Origin: Flavobacteriales bacterium
GTDB lineage: Bacteria; Bacteroidota; Bacteroidia; NS11-12g; UBA955
Reading direction: 5' to 3'
Assembly (NCBI GenBank): GCA_002737705.1
Contig: NSIM01000008.1
Span: 1 to 64,000, forward strand
DNA: 64,000 nucleotides
The position numbers and the translations under genes were made by a program. This document shows positions 20,645 through 31,491 of the stretch, one piece after another; position 1 is the stretch's first letter, and every line of letters starts with the position of its first letter. Below the pieces are notes generated by a model. It had not been told where the DNA came from, searched no databases, and saw only the letters and a program-made list of their open reading frames with translations.

Positions 20645-22087
20645 ATGCCCGCATTTTTTGGAAGACACAGCACATTAACATGGATTGGTGCAAGCCGTGA
20701 AGGCTATCTCTGGCCCATTTATCTCATCTGTGTTTTTGTCCTTGGACCCGAACGGTGGATGCATACTGACAGCGCTTTCACCCTGTTTCGTATTTTAAAT
20801 CATCAAAGTCTTTTTTACGATCGATGGGCCTGTGAATTACTTGTTTGGCCTGGGCAAATACTCGCCTATTGGGGAGCTCCTATAAATTGGGTAATGCAAT
20901 CACTCAATCTATGCCTTCCGCTAATGATGTGGGGAGCTTGGTTGCTGTTTTCCCATTCAGCACACCGATGGCTTTATTTTGCCATGGGATTTTTGGGTGG
21001 TGCAGAGGCTTTTTTTATTGGTTATAGCGAAATAGGTCTCTGTACATGGGCATTCATTTCTGCAATCCAATGCTTATCACTGAATCTTAAAAAAAATTGG
21101 ATCACCTTGCCAATATTGCTTTTTGTCATACTACATGCACATCCGGCAGGTTGGATATATGTTCCTTTTTTAGCACTCTTTACAGGCATTTTCTACCCAG
21201 GCAAGAAAGCCTTTATCACCCTGTGTTTATGCCTTATTTTGGGATTGCTTAAATGGGTGTTTTTTTCGACCACCCATTACGATGCAAATTTAATCCATCA
21301 CTTTCGGGATAACCTTGACCTATACACTATTTACAATTCCTATAGCTTTCATTACATTCGAAGTGCTGCCTATTTCTTCATTCCACATGCCACAGTGATA
21401 GCTTGTTTCTGTGTTTCGATTTTTAACCCTTGGCGATGGCAATTCACAGCCTTCACATTGGCGTTTTATGCGGCCCTGATTGCAAGTGTAATCGTTTATT
21501 CCGATGGCGATGCTACAATCAATATGGAGAAATTCTTTTATCCTGTTTCAATCCTGGGGATCCTCTCTCTGGCATTCTATCATAGTCTTTCTAATTCACC
21601 CAAATATGGAATGATATCCACCAAAGACCATGCAATTCGTTTCAATTACACAAACAAAATAACCAACTTTATTCCATGGTTTATTGCATTGTGTTTTGTG
21701 TTAAATGTTCAAAAGCCGCTCCCTTTTTATCAAAATAGACTACTACAACTAGAGAAAATTACCCGTAAAATGAAAAACAATAAAGAGATTCAGGCCGACG
21801 AGACCTTTCAAAAAAGTATATTTGGCAGTACCTGGGCCATCCCATATGAAACTGCGTTGAGCTCCACAAGAATGCATCTTTCCAGCACGCACACCATTAA
21901 AAACGAAAATTTTGCCACTATTTTAGATTCTGCTAAAATGAAGGAAATACAAAGACGTATTGGAGATTCCTTGTTTTTAGGCGCTATTTTTGAGTTGCCC
22001 CAATCAATTCAGGCTATTAATTCACACTATTTCAATTTCCCCAAAGGGACTCGTTACAGAGTCGTGAACCAAAATGCACCCCAATAA
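20645..22087 (+). CDS. Multi-pass membrane protein of unknown function
   Basis: 480-aa ORF with many hydrophobic segments immediately downstream of parE. Confidence 0.7.
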   Translation: MPAFFGRHSTLTWIGASREGYLWPIYLICVFVLGPERWMHTDSAFTLFRILNHQSLFYDRWACELLVWPGQILAYWGAPINWVMQSLNLCLPLMMWGAWLLFSHSAHRWLYFAMGFLGGAEAFFIGYSEIGLCTWAFISAIQCLSLNLKKNWITLPILLFVILHAHPAGWIYVPFLALFTGIFYPGKKAFITLCLCLILGLLKWVFFSTTHYDANLIHHFRDNLDLYTIYNSYSFHYIRSAAYFFIPHATVIACFCVSIFNPWRWQFTAFTLAFYAALIASVIVYSDGDATINMEKFFYPVSILGILSLAFYHSLSNSPKYGMISTKDHAIRFNYTNKITNFIPWFIALCFVLNVQKPLPFYQNRLLQLEKITRKMKNNKEIQADETFQKSIFGSTWAIPYETALSSTRMHLSSTHTIKNENFATILDSAKMKEIQRRIGDSLFLGAIFELPQSIQAINSHYFNFPKGTRYRVVNQNAPQ

Positions 22088-22184
22088 ATTCCAACAAACC
22101 CTTCCTACCCATAAAAATTTAAGCGATAGAATCGAATCCAGACTTGACAACGCCCAAACCTTGATCGGCAAATCCGCAATACAA

Positions 22185-23483
22185 TCAATAACGGTAGGAA
22201 TCCTTTTTAAAAGGACCATTCACGGGTACTCCAATATAATCGGCTTGCTCTTGTGTAAGGGTAGTTAGTTCAGCACCAATATGCGCTAAATGCAAACTTG
22301 CTACCTTCTCGTCGAGGTGCTTTGGCAACACATATACTTCGTTTTTATAACTCGCGTGATTATTCCACAATTCTAATTGCGCCAATGTTTGGTTGGTAAA
22401 ACTGTTGCTCATCACAAAACTGGGATGCCCCATTGCACAACCCAAGTTTACCAGTCGGCCTTCGGCCAAGACTATGATTTCATTTCCATTGATTTTGTAA
22501 ACATCTACCTGGGGTTTAATGGTGTATTTGGTATTACCATATTTTTCATTTAGCCAGGATATGTCAATCTCGTTATCAAAATGACCAATATTACACACAA
22601 TGGTTTTGTCTTTCATTGATTCAAAATGCTTTGAAGTGATGATATTACAATTCCCTGTTGCAGTTACGACGATATTGGCCAAAGGAATGGCTTTGTCTAT
22701 TTGAACAACATGATAGCCATCCATTGCAGCTTGTAAAGCACAAATGGGATCAATTTCTGTAACCATTACCCGCGCACCCGCACCACGAAGTGAATCGGCA
22801 GAACCCTTCCCTACATCTCCATAACCACATACTACGGCCACTTTTCCCGCCATCATAATATCGGTTGCGCGGCGAATTGCATCTACCAGACTTTCTTTGC
22901 AACCATATTTATTGTCGAATTTGCTTTTTGTTACGCTGTCATTCACATTGATTGCAGGGATGTGCAAGGTTCCTTTGGCCATGCGTTCGTATAAACGGTG
23001 AACGCCGGTTGTGGTTTCTTCGCTCAGTCCTTTGATTCCCTCAATTAAGGCTGGATAATGATCAAAAACCATGTTGGTAAGATCTCCACCATCGTCTAAA
23101 ATCATATTTAAGGGTTTGCGGTCCTCTCCAAAGTATAGTGTTTGTTCGATACACCAATCAAATTCTTCGTTGGTTTGTCCTTTCCAAGCATAGACAGGTG
23201 TACCTGCAGCAGCAATTGCAGCTGCAGCATGGTCTTGTGTAGAAAAAATATTGCATGAACTCCACGTAACATCTGCTCCCAAATCAATCAAAGTTTCAAT
23301 CAAAACAGCTGTTTGGATAGTCATGTGCAAACAACCCGCAATACGGGCGCCCGCCAAAGGATTTTTTCCCGCAAATTCTGCGCGCAGAGCCATCAAACCG
23401 GGCATCTCTGCTTCGGCCATTTTGATTTCTTTTCTGCCCCATTCGGCAAGTGAAATGTCTTTTACTTTGTAAGGAATATACAT
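22185..23483 (-). CDS. ahcY: Adenosylhomocysteinase
   Basis: [54 protein letters not shown]-terminal [10 protein letters not shown]. Confidence 0.97.
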   Translation of the reverse strand: MYIPYKVKDISLAEWGRKEIKMAEAEMPGLMALRAEFAGKNPLAGARIAGCLHMTIQTAVLIETLIDLGADVTWSSCNIFSTQDHAAAAIAAAGTPVYAWKGQTNEEFDWCIEQTLYFGEDRKPLNMILDDGGDLTNMVFDHYPALIEGIKGLSEETTTGVHRLYERMAKGTLHIPAINVNDSVTKSKFDNKYGCKESLVDAIRRATDIMMAGKVAVVCGYGDVGKGSADSLRGAGARVMVTEIDPICALQAAMDGYHVVQIDKAIPLANIVVTATGNCNIITSKHFESMKDKTIVCNIGHFDNEIDISWLNEKYGNTKYTIKPQVDVYKINGNEIIVLAEGRLVNLGCAMGHPSFVMSNSFTNQTLAQLELWNNHASYKNEVYVLPKHLDEKVASLHLAHIGAELTTLTQEQADYIGVPVNGPFKKDSYRY

Positions 23484-23511
23484 GTTGAGGTTAGATTTTA
23501 ATTATTGGGTG

Positions 23512-23519
23512 CAAATTTA
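23512..23519 (-). promoter_or_regulatory. Possible -7 element TAAATTTG upstream of ahcY
   Basis: Minus-strand TAAATTTG about 28 nt before the ahcY ATG; no clear TTG -33. Confidence 0.35.
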
Positions 23520-23959
23520 CGACACTTTCACACTATTCCGATTACACTCAATATCATTGGCCTGCTTTTTTACTTGCTTGGGTGAATACCTTGTTTTTTG
23601 ACCCATGCTGGCAGCATGAATGGCGATGCACCCACCTCAATCCATTTGTTTGCAACCATTCTGCTTTCAGAAAGAATTTGTCTTTGAGATTCTGGATGTG
23701 GTGCCGAACCGAGCTTAAAATCCACAATTGCAATCCGATTTTTTGTGCGGAGACCCTGTTTTATGACGTATGGTACAAGACCCAGCCGACAAAACCGCAA
23801 AAATAATAAGAACCCATATTGCGTGTATAAAGGGTTTAAAACCCAGTGGAATGAGTTGATGTGGGGAGGTCTTCTGGATCAAAGGATTCACTAAAGACAA
23901 ATATACGAAGCAGTATAACAATTCCGTCGATGCGTTGTTGTAAAATTGCAGACTGTTTC

Positions 23960-24613
23960 ATGGTACTATTAACCCTACTCGATTTTGCCAAAGATTGGCT
24001 TTTACACCTGGATGAAAAATTGGTGTTTTTGGTTGAGGAGTATAAAAATTTCACATATGTTATTTTATTTGCCATCATTTTTGTTGAAACGGGATTGGTG
24101 GTAATGCCCTTACTTCCGGGCGATTCATTGCTTTTCGCTGCTGGAAGTATCGCCGCCTTGGACGGGCATCCGCTAAATATAGCCATCCTTATTCCACTGT
24201 TGATTTTTGCCGCACTTCTCGGAGACAATACCAATTATTTTATCGGCTCTAAAATTGGCATAAAAATTTTCGACCTCAAATGGAAACTTCTGAAACGCGA
24301 ATATCTCGAGCGGACCGAAGCCTTTTTTGTAAAACACGGAGGCTATACACTCATTATGGCTCGCTTTGTTCCTATTGTGCGCACTTTTGCTCCCTTTGCT
24401 GCAGGGTTAGGCAAAATGAGCTATGGGAGGTTTTTGGGATATTGCGTTGCAGGTGCTGTATTTTGGGTAAGTAGCATCACTGGCTTGGGATATGTATTGG
24501 GTTCACAACCCTGGGTAAAATCTCATTTTGAGACTGTTGTATTTCTCATCATCGGTATCTCTCTTTTGCCTATAGTTTTCAATGCAATCAAAACTAAATT
24601 TTCATCAAAATGA
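23960..24613 (+). CDS. DedA family membrane protein
   Basis: FVETGLVVMPLLPGDSLLFAAGSIA; LGDNTNYFIGSKIG; MARFVPIVRTFAPFAAGLGKMSYGRFL. Confidence 0.92.
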   Translation: MVLLTLLDFAKDWLLHLDEKLVFLVEEYKNFTYVILFAIIFVETGLVVMPLLPGDSLLFAAGSIAALDGHPLNIAILIPLLIFAALLGDNTNYFIGSKIGIKIFDLKWKLLKREYLERTEAFFVKHGGYTLIMARFVPIVRTFAPFAAGLGKMSYGRFLGYCVAGAVFWVSSITGLGYVLGSQPWVKSHFETVVFLIIGISLLPIVFNAIKTKFSSK

Positions 24614-25461
24614 CTGTGTTTGGTTTGATAGGCCACCCCATTTCTCACTCAAAATCACCCCAGATTTATGAAAAAATTTTTTTTTCAGAAAAAATAAATA
24701 CCCTCGATTATCGACTTTTCGATCTGGCTGATTTGGCAGAATTACCTGAATTGCTCATTTCAAACCCAGCAATACAGGGCTTTAACGTAACACTCCCTTA
24801 CAAAACCGAAATCATTAATTATTTAGATATTCTATCTCCTGAATCAAAATCAATCAACGCCGTAAATACGGTATTGGTCAAACGAAATCACCCCCCCATT
24901 GAATCAATTTCCCGAATACAAATACCCAACAATGGCCGTAAACAAAATCCTTTCAAACTTCTATCTAACAAAAATATATCCCTCCATGGATACAATACTG
25001 ATTCTATTGGCTTCGATCAAACCCTTACATCACTGATTGAAAGTACACAAATCACACCAAAACACTGTATTGTTTTGGGCAACGGAGGAAGTGCAAATGC
25101 GGTAAAATGGGTAATGCGAAAAAAAAAAATTCCCTGTACTGTTTTCGCCCGAACAACAAAAAATGGCGATATTCACATCCGAAATATGACAGAATTAGCC
25201 GCCCACCCATTGCCGCCAAAAACACTAGTGGTTCAAACTACACCGCTTGGAATGTATCCCAACGAAATGGAATGTATCTCATTTCCTTTTCATAAAATCA
25301 ATCCTAGCCATATTGGCATCGATTTGATTTACAATCCCAAAGAGACACAATTTATGAAACAATTTCACCACGCTGGTGGATTTATTGTGGGTGGAAATCA
25401 AATGCTGGAAGGACAAGCCTTGGCTAGTTGGAAATTATTTAAAACCCAACTTTTGGTTTAA
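24610..25461 (+). CDS. aroE: Shikimate dehydrogenase
   Basis: FGLIGHPISHSKSPQIYEKIF; GFNVTLPYKTEII; INAVNTV; VLGNGGSANAVKWV; GGNQMLEGQALASWKLF. Confidence 0.93.
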   Translation: MTVFGLIGHPISHSKSPQIYEKIFFSEKINTLDYRLFDLADLAELPELLISNPAIQGFNVTLPYKTEIINYLDILSPESKSINAVNTVLVKRNHPPIESISRIQIPNNGRKQNPFKLLSNKNISLHGYNTDSIGFDQTLTSLIESTQITPKHCIVLGNGGSANAVKWVMRKKKIPCTVFARTTKNGDIHIRNMTELAAHPLPPKTLVVQTTPLGMYPNEMECISFPFHKINPSHIGIDLIYNPKETQFMKQFHHAGGFIVGGNQMLEGQALASWKLFKTQLLV

Positions 25462-25543
25462 AAAACAAGTGCCTTAGACAATGATCATTAGCGGGTTTGA
25501 ACATAATTTCGTAACCAATTGATGCCTAAGTATACCATAGCAA

Positions 25544-28500
25544 ATGATACATAAAAACTTTTCATTATACCCAAAAATTAAGCCCCATAACACCGGGTAT
25601 TTACCTACTTGTTATGCTATCGATGATTCTACGGAGCAGTTGCGTTCTTCAAAAAAATACCCCCTATTTCAGTTTGTATTGCCCCTCATTCCCTTCCTGT
25701 TTTGTGCCTGTGGAATGCTAAAAAATTCTCAGGATTACATTGTCCCGCAAATAAATGAAGATTTCCTGGAAAATGATTTTCTGGACGCTCATTCTGATAC
25801 GTTACAGTGGAGTAAAACCAAATACTGGGATCTCATCCATACCGAACTCGACTTGACTCCCAATTTTGATTCGCAAAGCCTGGATGGAACTGCCATCATT
25901 TCCCTAAAACCACACTTTTACGGGCAAGACAGTGTCATCCTAGATGCCGTAAATATGGATATTTATTCTGTACAGGAATTTAACAGCGGCAACACTTTGT
26001 CTAATTCTAGAACGCTTGATGAAACTATAATTTCACCCCCTGGTCCAGAATCTAGAAAATTTATTTACAGCAATTCCAAACAACTTATTGTTTATTTTCC
26101 TGTTGTACAATTGCCTGAAAACCCCGTAAGGCTGAAAATACAATACACCGCTTTCTCGAACCGAAAAAATGCCTGGGAAATCAATAGCAATAGAAATTCT
26201 GCCATTTCCGATGACAAAGGTTTGTATATTATCAATGCCGATTTGACTGACCCATGCAAACCCAGGCAGTTGTGGACTCAAGGTGAACCCAACAGCAACT
26301 GCCACTGGTTTCCCACCCTGGATGCTCCCAACCAAAAACACACACAAAAAATTACCGTTCGCTATCCAGACACCATGGTAAGCCTCAGCAATGGAATATT
26401 AATCAGCCGAACCTACAGCAGATTGGATCATCCCAAAGAAACAAATAAGGGACTAAAGCCTATTCAAAGCACAAGCCCAACAGCAATACCCAAGACAACA
26501 GCAAACAATCTTGACGGAACAATTACGGATGTTTGGGAACAGAAACAAGCCCATGCCCCCTATCTCACCATGTTGGCAATTGGAAATTGGTCGGTTATAG
26601 AAGACTCGCTTATGCTCCCAGATGAAACAACGCCACTTGTCTCAAATGCACCCAATGCCAACAAATCATTCCTTGAAAAGAACAATTCGGAACGCAAGTC
26701 TGAATCTGTATCGTTGAAATTATTGTCGGTAAAAAGCCAAGACAAATTCAAAGAAAATCAAGGTTTTGGGGCAATAAAACAAGGTGGAAAAAGTCTGCCC
26801 ATTCAATATTTCGTTGAACCCAAGTATGCGAAATATGCAAAAATGATTTTTGGCAACACCCCTGAAATGATCAAATTTTTCAGTTCCTATACCGGGGTTC
26901 GATTTCAATGGGATAAATATGCACAGGTTGTGGTCCGAGATTTTGTGAGTGGTGCAATGGAGAACACATCGGCTACTGTTCACATGGAACAAGTTCAGCA
27001 TGATAGTTTGTCGCACCAAGACCAGTCCTATGAAGATTATATCTCCCACGAATTGTTTCACCAGTGGTTTGGTGATTACGTTACGGCCGAAAATTGGAGT
27101 GATTTAACACTCAATGAAAGTTTTGCTACCTACGCTGAATACCTGTGGAGAGAATACAAATACGGACAAGACAATGCCAATTTTTGGCTAAAAAAGACCG
27201 TGAGCAACTACAAATTTGCCAGTAGGTTTGGTAGCAATACGCCCCTATTAAACCACAAATACCATACAGCCAATGAACAATTCGATGTAGTACGTTACCA
27301 AAAAGGAGCGGGGATACTGCATGTATTGAGAAATTATATTGGTGACGAAGCATTTAGGGCAAGCATGCACGATTATTTGGAAGCCCACAAATTTGGCAGC
27401 GCAGAGGTCGCCGATTGGCGAATGAGTATCGAAAAGGTTACGGGAAAGGACATGAAACCCTTTTTTAGACTTTGGTACGAGAACACCGTCCTTCCGCAAT
27501 TCCAAATAATGATCGAGAAAACACCCCTCAATAAAGGTGATTTAGAAGGTCGCGTACTTCCCCCAAACGATGATTCTCCCCATGCACAGAATGGTCAAAA
27601 ATACCAATACCAACTTGTTATTGTATCCGATGTCAAAGGTTACGCATCGGGAAATAAGCAAGCTACAATGAAAACCCATATCCATTACCAGATTGGAGAA
27701 ACACACTTTACCAAAGAGGTGGAAATGATTGAAAACGAGAAATTGACCTTACATATCGGTACTATAAAACCCAGCCATATCGTCTTTGATCCGCTGCAGG
27801 TTATTCCCTCAGCAAGCGAAATAGACTATGTTTTTTACCAAGATCCAATTGAAAAAATAGTGCGCATGGGCGAAATACATTCACTGATAATGAAAGAATT
27901 ATCTACCCATCCCAACCTGCTCTTTACAGGGAATCCCTACCCCAAAAACACACCCAAACCCCAATATGCCATATTGTTTCAATTGGCAACAATAGCCAAG
28001 GATTTTATGGAAAACCAAAACCACCAGAATGGCAAATCCGAGGGCTCAGACAACGCCAAAAAAGGAGAATATGATGATGCCCCTGACGGATTTCCTGTCC
28101 CGCAAAAATTCGATTTTATTCCATCAAAAAAAGATTCGGTGTTATATGAAAGCATTCTCAATATCTTGCTTAATACAAACAACAGCGAATGTGTTTTAAT
28201 GGGCATTGTTTCGACTTCACACTACACACAAAGGCGATTTGACCTCCATTTTACCCCAGTAAATACAGGCAACAAAGAGATGGCCAAATCTTCCTTTTCA
28301 ATGAACCAACTATTGAAAATGCAACTGGCGAATACTGAAATTTCAACCGACCTCAAGGCAGACATTCTTCCACTTGTGATCGCCTTGTCAAACCCTTATA
28401 CAGAAATCGAATCAAATTTTACATTGATTTGGAATCATGTACACAATCCCAGCAGACTCATTGCAAAAGCGGCTATCGAATTCTTGCAGATTAACACCGA

Positions 28501-28957
28501 CTCCATTCGCCGCATTGCACTCGGTGAAATGAAAAAAGCACCGACCTCCTCACATGTGGGTTTTTGGGCATCTAAATTGATTAAAGACAGCCAATTGTTC
28601 GATATTAATCACAATGCCAACACCATCGATCTTCTCAAATCACTGATGAATGACCCCAAATTTGAGTTAAATGAAGCAAAAAATCTTCTCAAATCTTTTA
28701 TTCTACCAGAAGGCTTTAATGATGCTACGGCGAATATTTTTGATGCACTATGGAGAGAATCTATATCCTTAAAAAATATACCTTGGCAACAACTTCTTCG
28801 ATTTGTTACGCAGGACCAGTATAATGAAATGGTAACGATTGACAAAGTAGCCACTGATTTAGGTGCCCAAACAACCTTAGAAAATGACGCAAACACCCCT
28901 TTTAGCGCAATTCAAAGGACCGTATTGGCAACAATCCATTCAAAAAACACTCAATAA
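25544..28957 (+). CDS. M1 family zinc metallopeptidase (aminopeptidase N-like), probable lipoprotein
   Basis: SGAMENTSA (GAMEN motif); HELFHQWFGDYVTAENWSDLTLNESFATY (HExxH plus downstream Glu). Confidence 0.9.
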   Translation: MIHKNFSLYPKIKPHNTGYLPTCYAIDDSTEQLRSSKKYPLFQFVLPLIPFLFCACGMLKNSQDYIVPQINEDFLENDFLDAHSDTLQWSKTKYWDLIHTELDLTPNFDSQSLDGTAIISLKPHFYGQDSVILDAVNMDIYSVQEFNSGNTLSNSRTLDETIISPPGPESRKFIYSNSKQLIVYFPVVQLPENPVRLKIQYTAFSNRKNAWEINSNRNSAISDDKGLYIINADLTDPCKPRQLWTQGEPNSNCHWFPTLDAPNQKHTQKITVRYPDTMVSLSNGILISRTYSRLDHPKETNKGLKPIQSTSPTAIPKTTANNLDGTITDVWEQKQAHAPYLTMLAIGNWSVIEDSLMLPDETTPLVSNAPNANKSFLEKNNSERKSESVSLKLLSVKSQDKFKENQGFGAIKQGGKSLPIQYFVEPKYAKYAKMIFGNTPEMIKFFSSYTGVRFQWDKYAQVVVRDFVSGAMENTSATVHMEQVQHDSLSHQDQSYEDYISHELFHQWFGDYVTAENWSDLTLNESFATYAEYLWREYKYGQDNANFWLKKTVSNYKFASRFGSNTPLLNHKYHTANEQFDVVRYQKGAGILHVLRNYIGDEAFRASMHDYLEAHKFGSAEVADWRMSIEKVTGKDMKPFFRLWYENTVLPQFQIMIEKTPLNKGDLEGRVLPPNDDSPHAQNGQKYQYQLVIVSDVKGYASGNKQATMKTHIHYQIGETHFTKEVEMIENEKLTLHIGTIKPSHIVFDPLQVIPSASEIDYVFYQDPIEKIVRMGEIHSLIMKELSTHPNLLFTGNPYPKNTPKPQYAILFQLATIAKDFMENQNHQNGKSEGSDNAKKGEYDDAPDGFPVPQKFDFIPSKKDSVLYESILNILLNTNNSECVLMGIVSTSHYTQRRFDLHFTPVNTGNKEMAKSSFSMNQLLKMQLANTEISTDLKADILPLVIALSNPYTEIESNFTLIWNHVHNPSRLIAKAAIEFLQINTDSIRRIALGEMKKAPTSSHVGFWASKLIKDSQLFDINHNANTIDLLKSLMNDPKFELNEAKNLLKSFILPEGFNDATANIFDALWRESISLKNIPWQQLLRFVTQDQYNEMVTIDKVATDLGAQTTLENDANTPFSAIQRTVLATIHSKNTQ

Positions 28958-29137
28958 GTTTGGTTTTGTCTTGGATTGAATAAAAGACAGGGCTGCGTTC
29001 CATTATACATTGAATACAATGGCCGCCATTTTATTCATAGCCATCACCTTCGAGAAATCTACGGTCTACCTATTTGAATTCATTGGTTGAATTATCTGCG
29101 TTATTTTTGGTATTTGAACGCCAAAAAAGGTAAATCC

Positions 29138-29168
29138 TTGCTTCTTATTTAAAATCATTCTAAATTTG
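29138..29168 (+). promoter_or_regulatory. Bacteroidetes-type promoter for feoAB: TTG-N20-TAAATTTG
   Basis: TTG at 29138-29140, TAAATTTG at 29161-29168, feoA ATG at 29176. Confidence 0.55.
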
Positions 29169-29175
29169 TTCCCAG

Positions 29176-29433
29176 ATGGAAGCAACAGCAGATTTGCTCT
29201 TACAAGGGGAAAAAGCAAAAATTACTGGGTTGGAAGACGGACAATTTTCTCAAAAACTTGCCGAAATGGGCTGTGTCCCCGGTACTGAAATCATTCGATT
29301 GTATCAATCTTCTCGGGGTTCTTGCATTGCATACCGCATTGATACCTATCTTTTGGGCCTCAGAAAAGAAGAAGCCCGCATGATTAAAGTAATGCCTTTT
29401 GTTCCAGACCCTCTGCCCGAAAATACCGTATGA
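29176..29433 (+). CDS. feoA: FeoA ferrous iron transport protein A
   Basis: Small SH3-like ORF (ITGLEDGQFSQKLAEMGCVPGTEI) overlapping feoB by 4 nt. Confidence 0.9.
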   Translation: MEATADLLLQGEKAKITGLEDGQFSQKLAEMGCVPGTEIIRLYQSSRGSCIAYRIDTYLLGLRKEEARMIKVMPFVPDPLPENTV

Positions 29434-31400
29434 AAGCTACCAGAAGCTTTTCAATGGTCGGAAATCCCAATTGCGGAAAATCTAATCTTTTCAATCGCCT
29501 AACAGGGCTAACTCAGAAAATCAGTAATTTGCCCGGTACAACGGTTGAAGCCTGCTCGGGTAGCTTCAGTATCGATAAAGAAAAGTATTCAATTCAAGAC
29601 CTCCCTGGTATTTACAGTTTATTTACAAAAACAGAAGATGAGCGTCTGGTAGTTGAGCACCTTATAGGAAAGGGAGCAAATAAGCCAGATGCTATCCTAT
29701 TTGTCATTGATGCTTCCAATTTGCGCCGAAATCTATTGCTGTTTTCGCAAGTTTCTGAATTGGGTATCCCGACAGCTTGCGTGCTCACAATGGAAGACAC
29801 GGCTATTCGTCGAGGGATAGAAATTAAATTACCAGAATTAGAGATGGCATTGGGAGTACCCTGCGTGTTTTTCAATCCCCGAAAAGAAAAAAATACTGAT
29901 ACAGTTCGAGAAATACTGAAACAACCGCGTGCCCCTAAATTATTTGGAAGCGATACCGACCTTTTAAATCGACTTTTACTGTATAGTAAAGGCAAAACAA
30001 TTGCTGGATTGTCTGAAGAAACATTGCGTCGATACATCGATATTGAAAAAATTATCAAACAAACCACCATAAAACATCCCGTGGGTGTAAAAAGTTTAAC
30101 CCTAAAAATTGATCGCTGGGTTACACATAAAATTGGAGGATATGCAATTTTTGGAATTATAATGATGGCACTTTTCCAGGGAGTATTTAGTTTGGCAACC
30201 AAACCAATGGAATGGATTACGAATTGTTTTCATTGGATTTCTAGAGGAATTGAAGATATTTTACCCGCTGGAATGGTTTCCAATTTCATAACCCATGGTT
30301 TGCTTGTTGGATTAGAAGGTGTTTTGGTATTTGTCCCCCAAATTTTTATTTTGTTTTTCCTGATCGGCCTGTTAGAAGACACCGGATACATGGTTCGTGC
30401 AAGTTTTATTACAGATAGATTAATGCAAAAAGTGGGTCTAAATGGCCGCAGTATTATTCCGATGGTTGGCGGATTTGCCTGTGCAATTCCCAGCATTATG
30501 GCTACCCGAAATATAAAAAGCAAAAGCGAACGCTTGGCGACCATGCTCATTATACCCCTTATGAGTTGCAGCGCACGCCTACCAGTATATGTATTATTGG
30601 TTTCTGTAGCCATTCCATTCAAACAATTTTGGGGACCCTTCCATGCCCAATCATTGGTTATTACGAGTGCCTATATGTCGGGTATCACCCTGGCGTTATT
30701 GCTGGCTCTGGCATTTCGATTGTTAAAAAGAAAACAAACCCAATCAGAGTTTATATTGGAACTCCCAACATACCAAAAACCACGCCTTCAAACTGTATTA
30801 CAACAAGCATGGCTTAAATGTGTTTCTTTTATATCCGAGGCGGGAAAAGTAATTATTGTCATTTCTATGATACTCTGGTTTCTGTCTAATTTTGGACCAT
30901 CCGAATCGATGAAACGGGCCAAAGACGAGGGTGCTATTTTATCACAATTAGATTCAAACCACGCATCGGAAATTTGCACAAATCTGAGATTAGAGGCAAG
31001 TTATGCTGGCCATCTTGGGAAGTTTATGGAACCGGCCATCGAGCCCCTCGGTTACGATTGGAAAACCGGTATTGCATTGATTACCTCCTTTGCTGCCCGT
31101 GAGGTATTTGTTGGAACAATGGCAACCCTATTTCAATCAGACAAAGACAAACCATCGGGAATAATAGAAAAAATGCAAGCGGAAAAAAATCCTAGCACTG
31201 GAAAACCACTCTATGGACTACCGTATGCCCTGAGTTTGATTATTTTCTATGCCTTTGCGCTGCAATGCATGAGTACAATGGCTGTTATTAAACGAGAGAC
31301 TGAATCTTGGAAATGGCCTATCGTGTTATTTTTTGCTTATGGATTGATCGCATATCTCGGCGCTTATTTCGTATTTCAACTGTCAACTCTAATTCAATAA
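29430..31400 (+). CDS. feoB: Ferrous iron transport protein B
   Basis: MVGNPNCGKSNLFNRLTG; DLPGIYSL; GLLEDTGYMVRASFI; SCSARLPVYVLLV; TSFAAREVFVGTMATL. Confidence 0.95.
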   Translation: MKATRSFSMVGNPNCGKSNLFNRLTGLTQKISNLPGTTVEACSGSFSIDKEKYSIQDLPGIYSLFTKTEDERLVVEHLIGKGANKPDAILFVIDASNLRRNLLLFSQVSELGIPTACVLTMEDTAIRRGIEIKLPELEMALGVPCVFFNPRKEKNTDTVREILKQPRAPKLFGSDTDLLNRLLLYSKGKTIAGLSEETLRRYIDIEKIIKQTTIKHPVGVKSLTLKIDRWVTHKIGGYAIFGIIMMALFQGVFSLATKPMEWITNCFHWISRGIEDILPAGMVSNFITHGLLVGLEGVLVFVPQIFILFFLIGLLEDTGYMVRASFITDRLMQKVGLNGRSIIPMVGGFACAIPSIMATRNIKSKSERLATMLIIPLMSCSARLPVYVLLVSVAIPFKQFWGPFHAQSLVITSAYMSGITLALLLALAFRLLKRKQTQSEFILELPTYQKPRLQTVLQQAWLKCVSFISEAGKVIIVISMILWFLSNFGPSESMKRAKDEGAILSQLDSNHASEICTNLRLEASYAGHLGKFMEPAIEPLGYDWKTGIALITSFAAREVFVGTMATLFQSDKDKPSGIIEKMQAEKNPSTGKPLYGLPYALSLIIFYAFALQCMSTMAVIKRETESWKWPIVLFFAYGLIAYLGAYFVFQLSTLIQ

Positions 31401-31430
31401 AGACACCAAAAACTTGTCGATTTTATTCCG

Positions 31431-31438
31431 TATTTTTG
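31431..31438 (+). promoter_or_regulatory. Possible -7 element TATTTTTG upstream of rpoD
   Basis: Exact TAnnTTTG match 53 nt upstream of the ATG; the nearest TTG (31414) is only 14 nt away, so the -33 is unclear. Confidence 0.35.
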
Positions 31439-31491
31439 CATGATTGTATATTAGGCTATACGAACCCTTTTAAAAAAATCAATTTCCCTAC

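Noticed and set aside
29612-30202. 196-aa minus ORF inside feoB, and similar long antisense ORFs (1081-1692, 30230-30622, 36218-36547, 62775-63125)
   Set aside because: They lie fully antisense to well-supported genes, with low-complexity shadow composition and no motifs.
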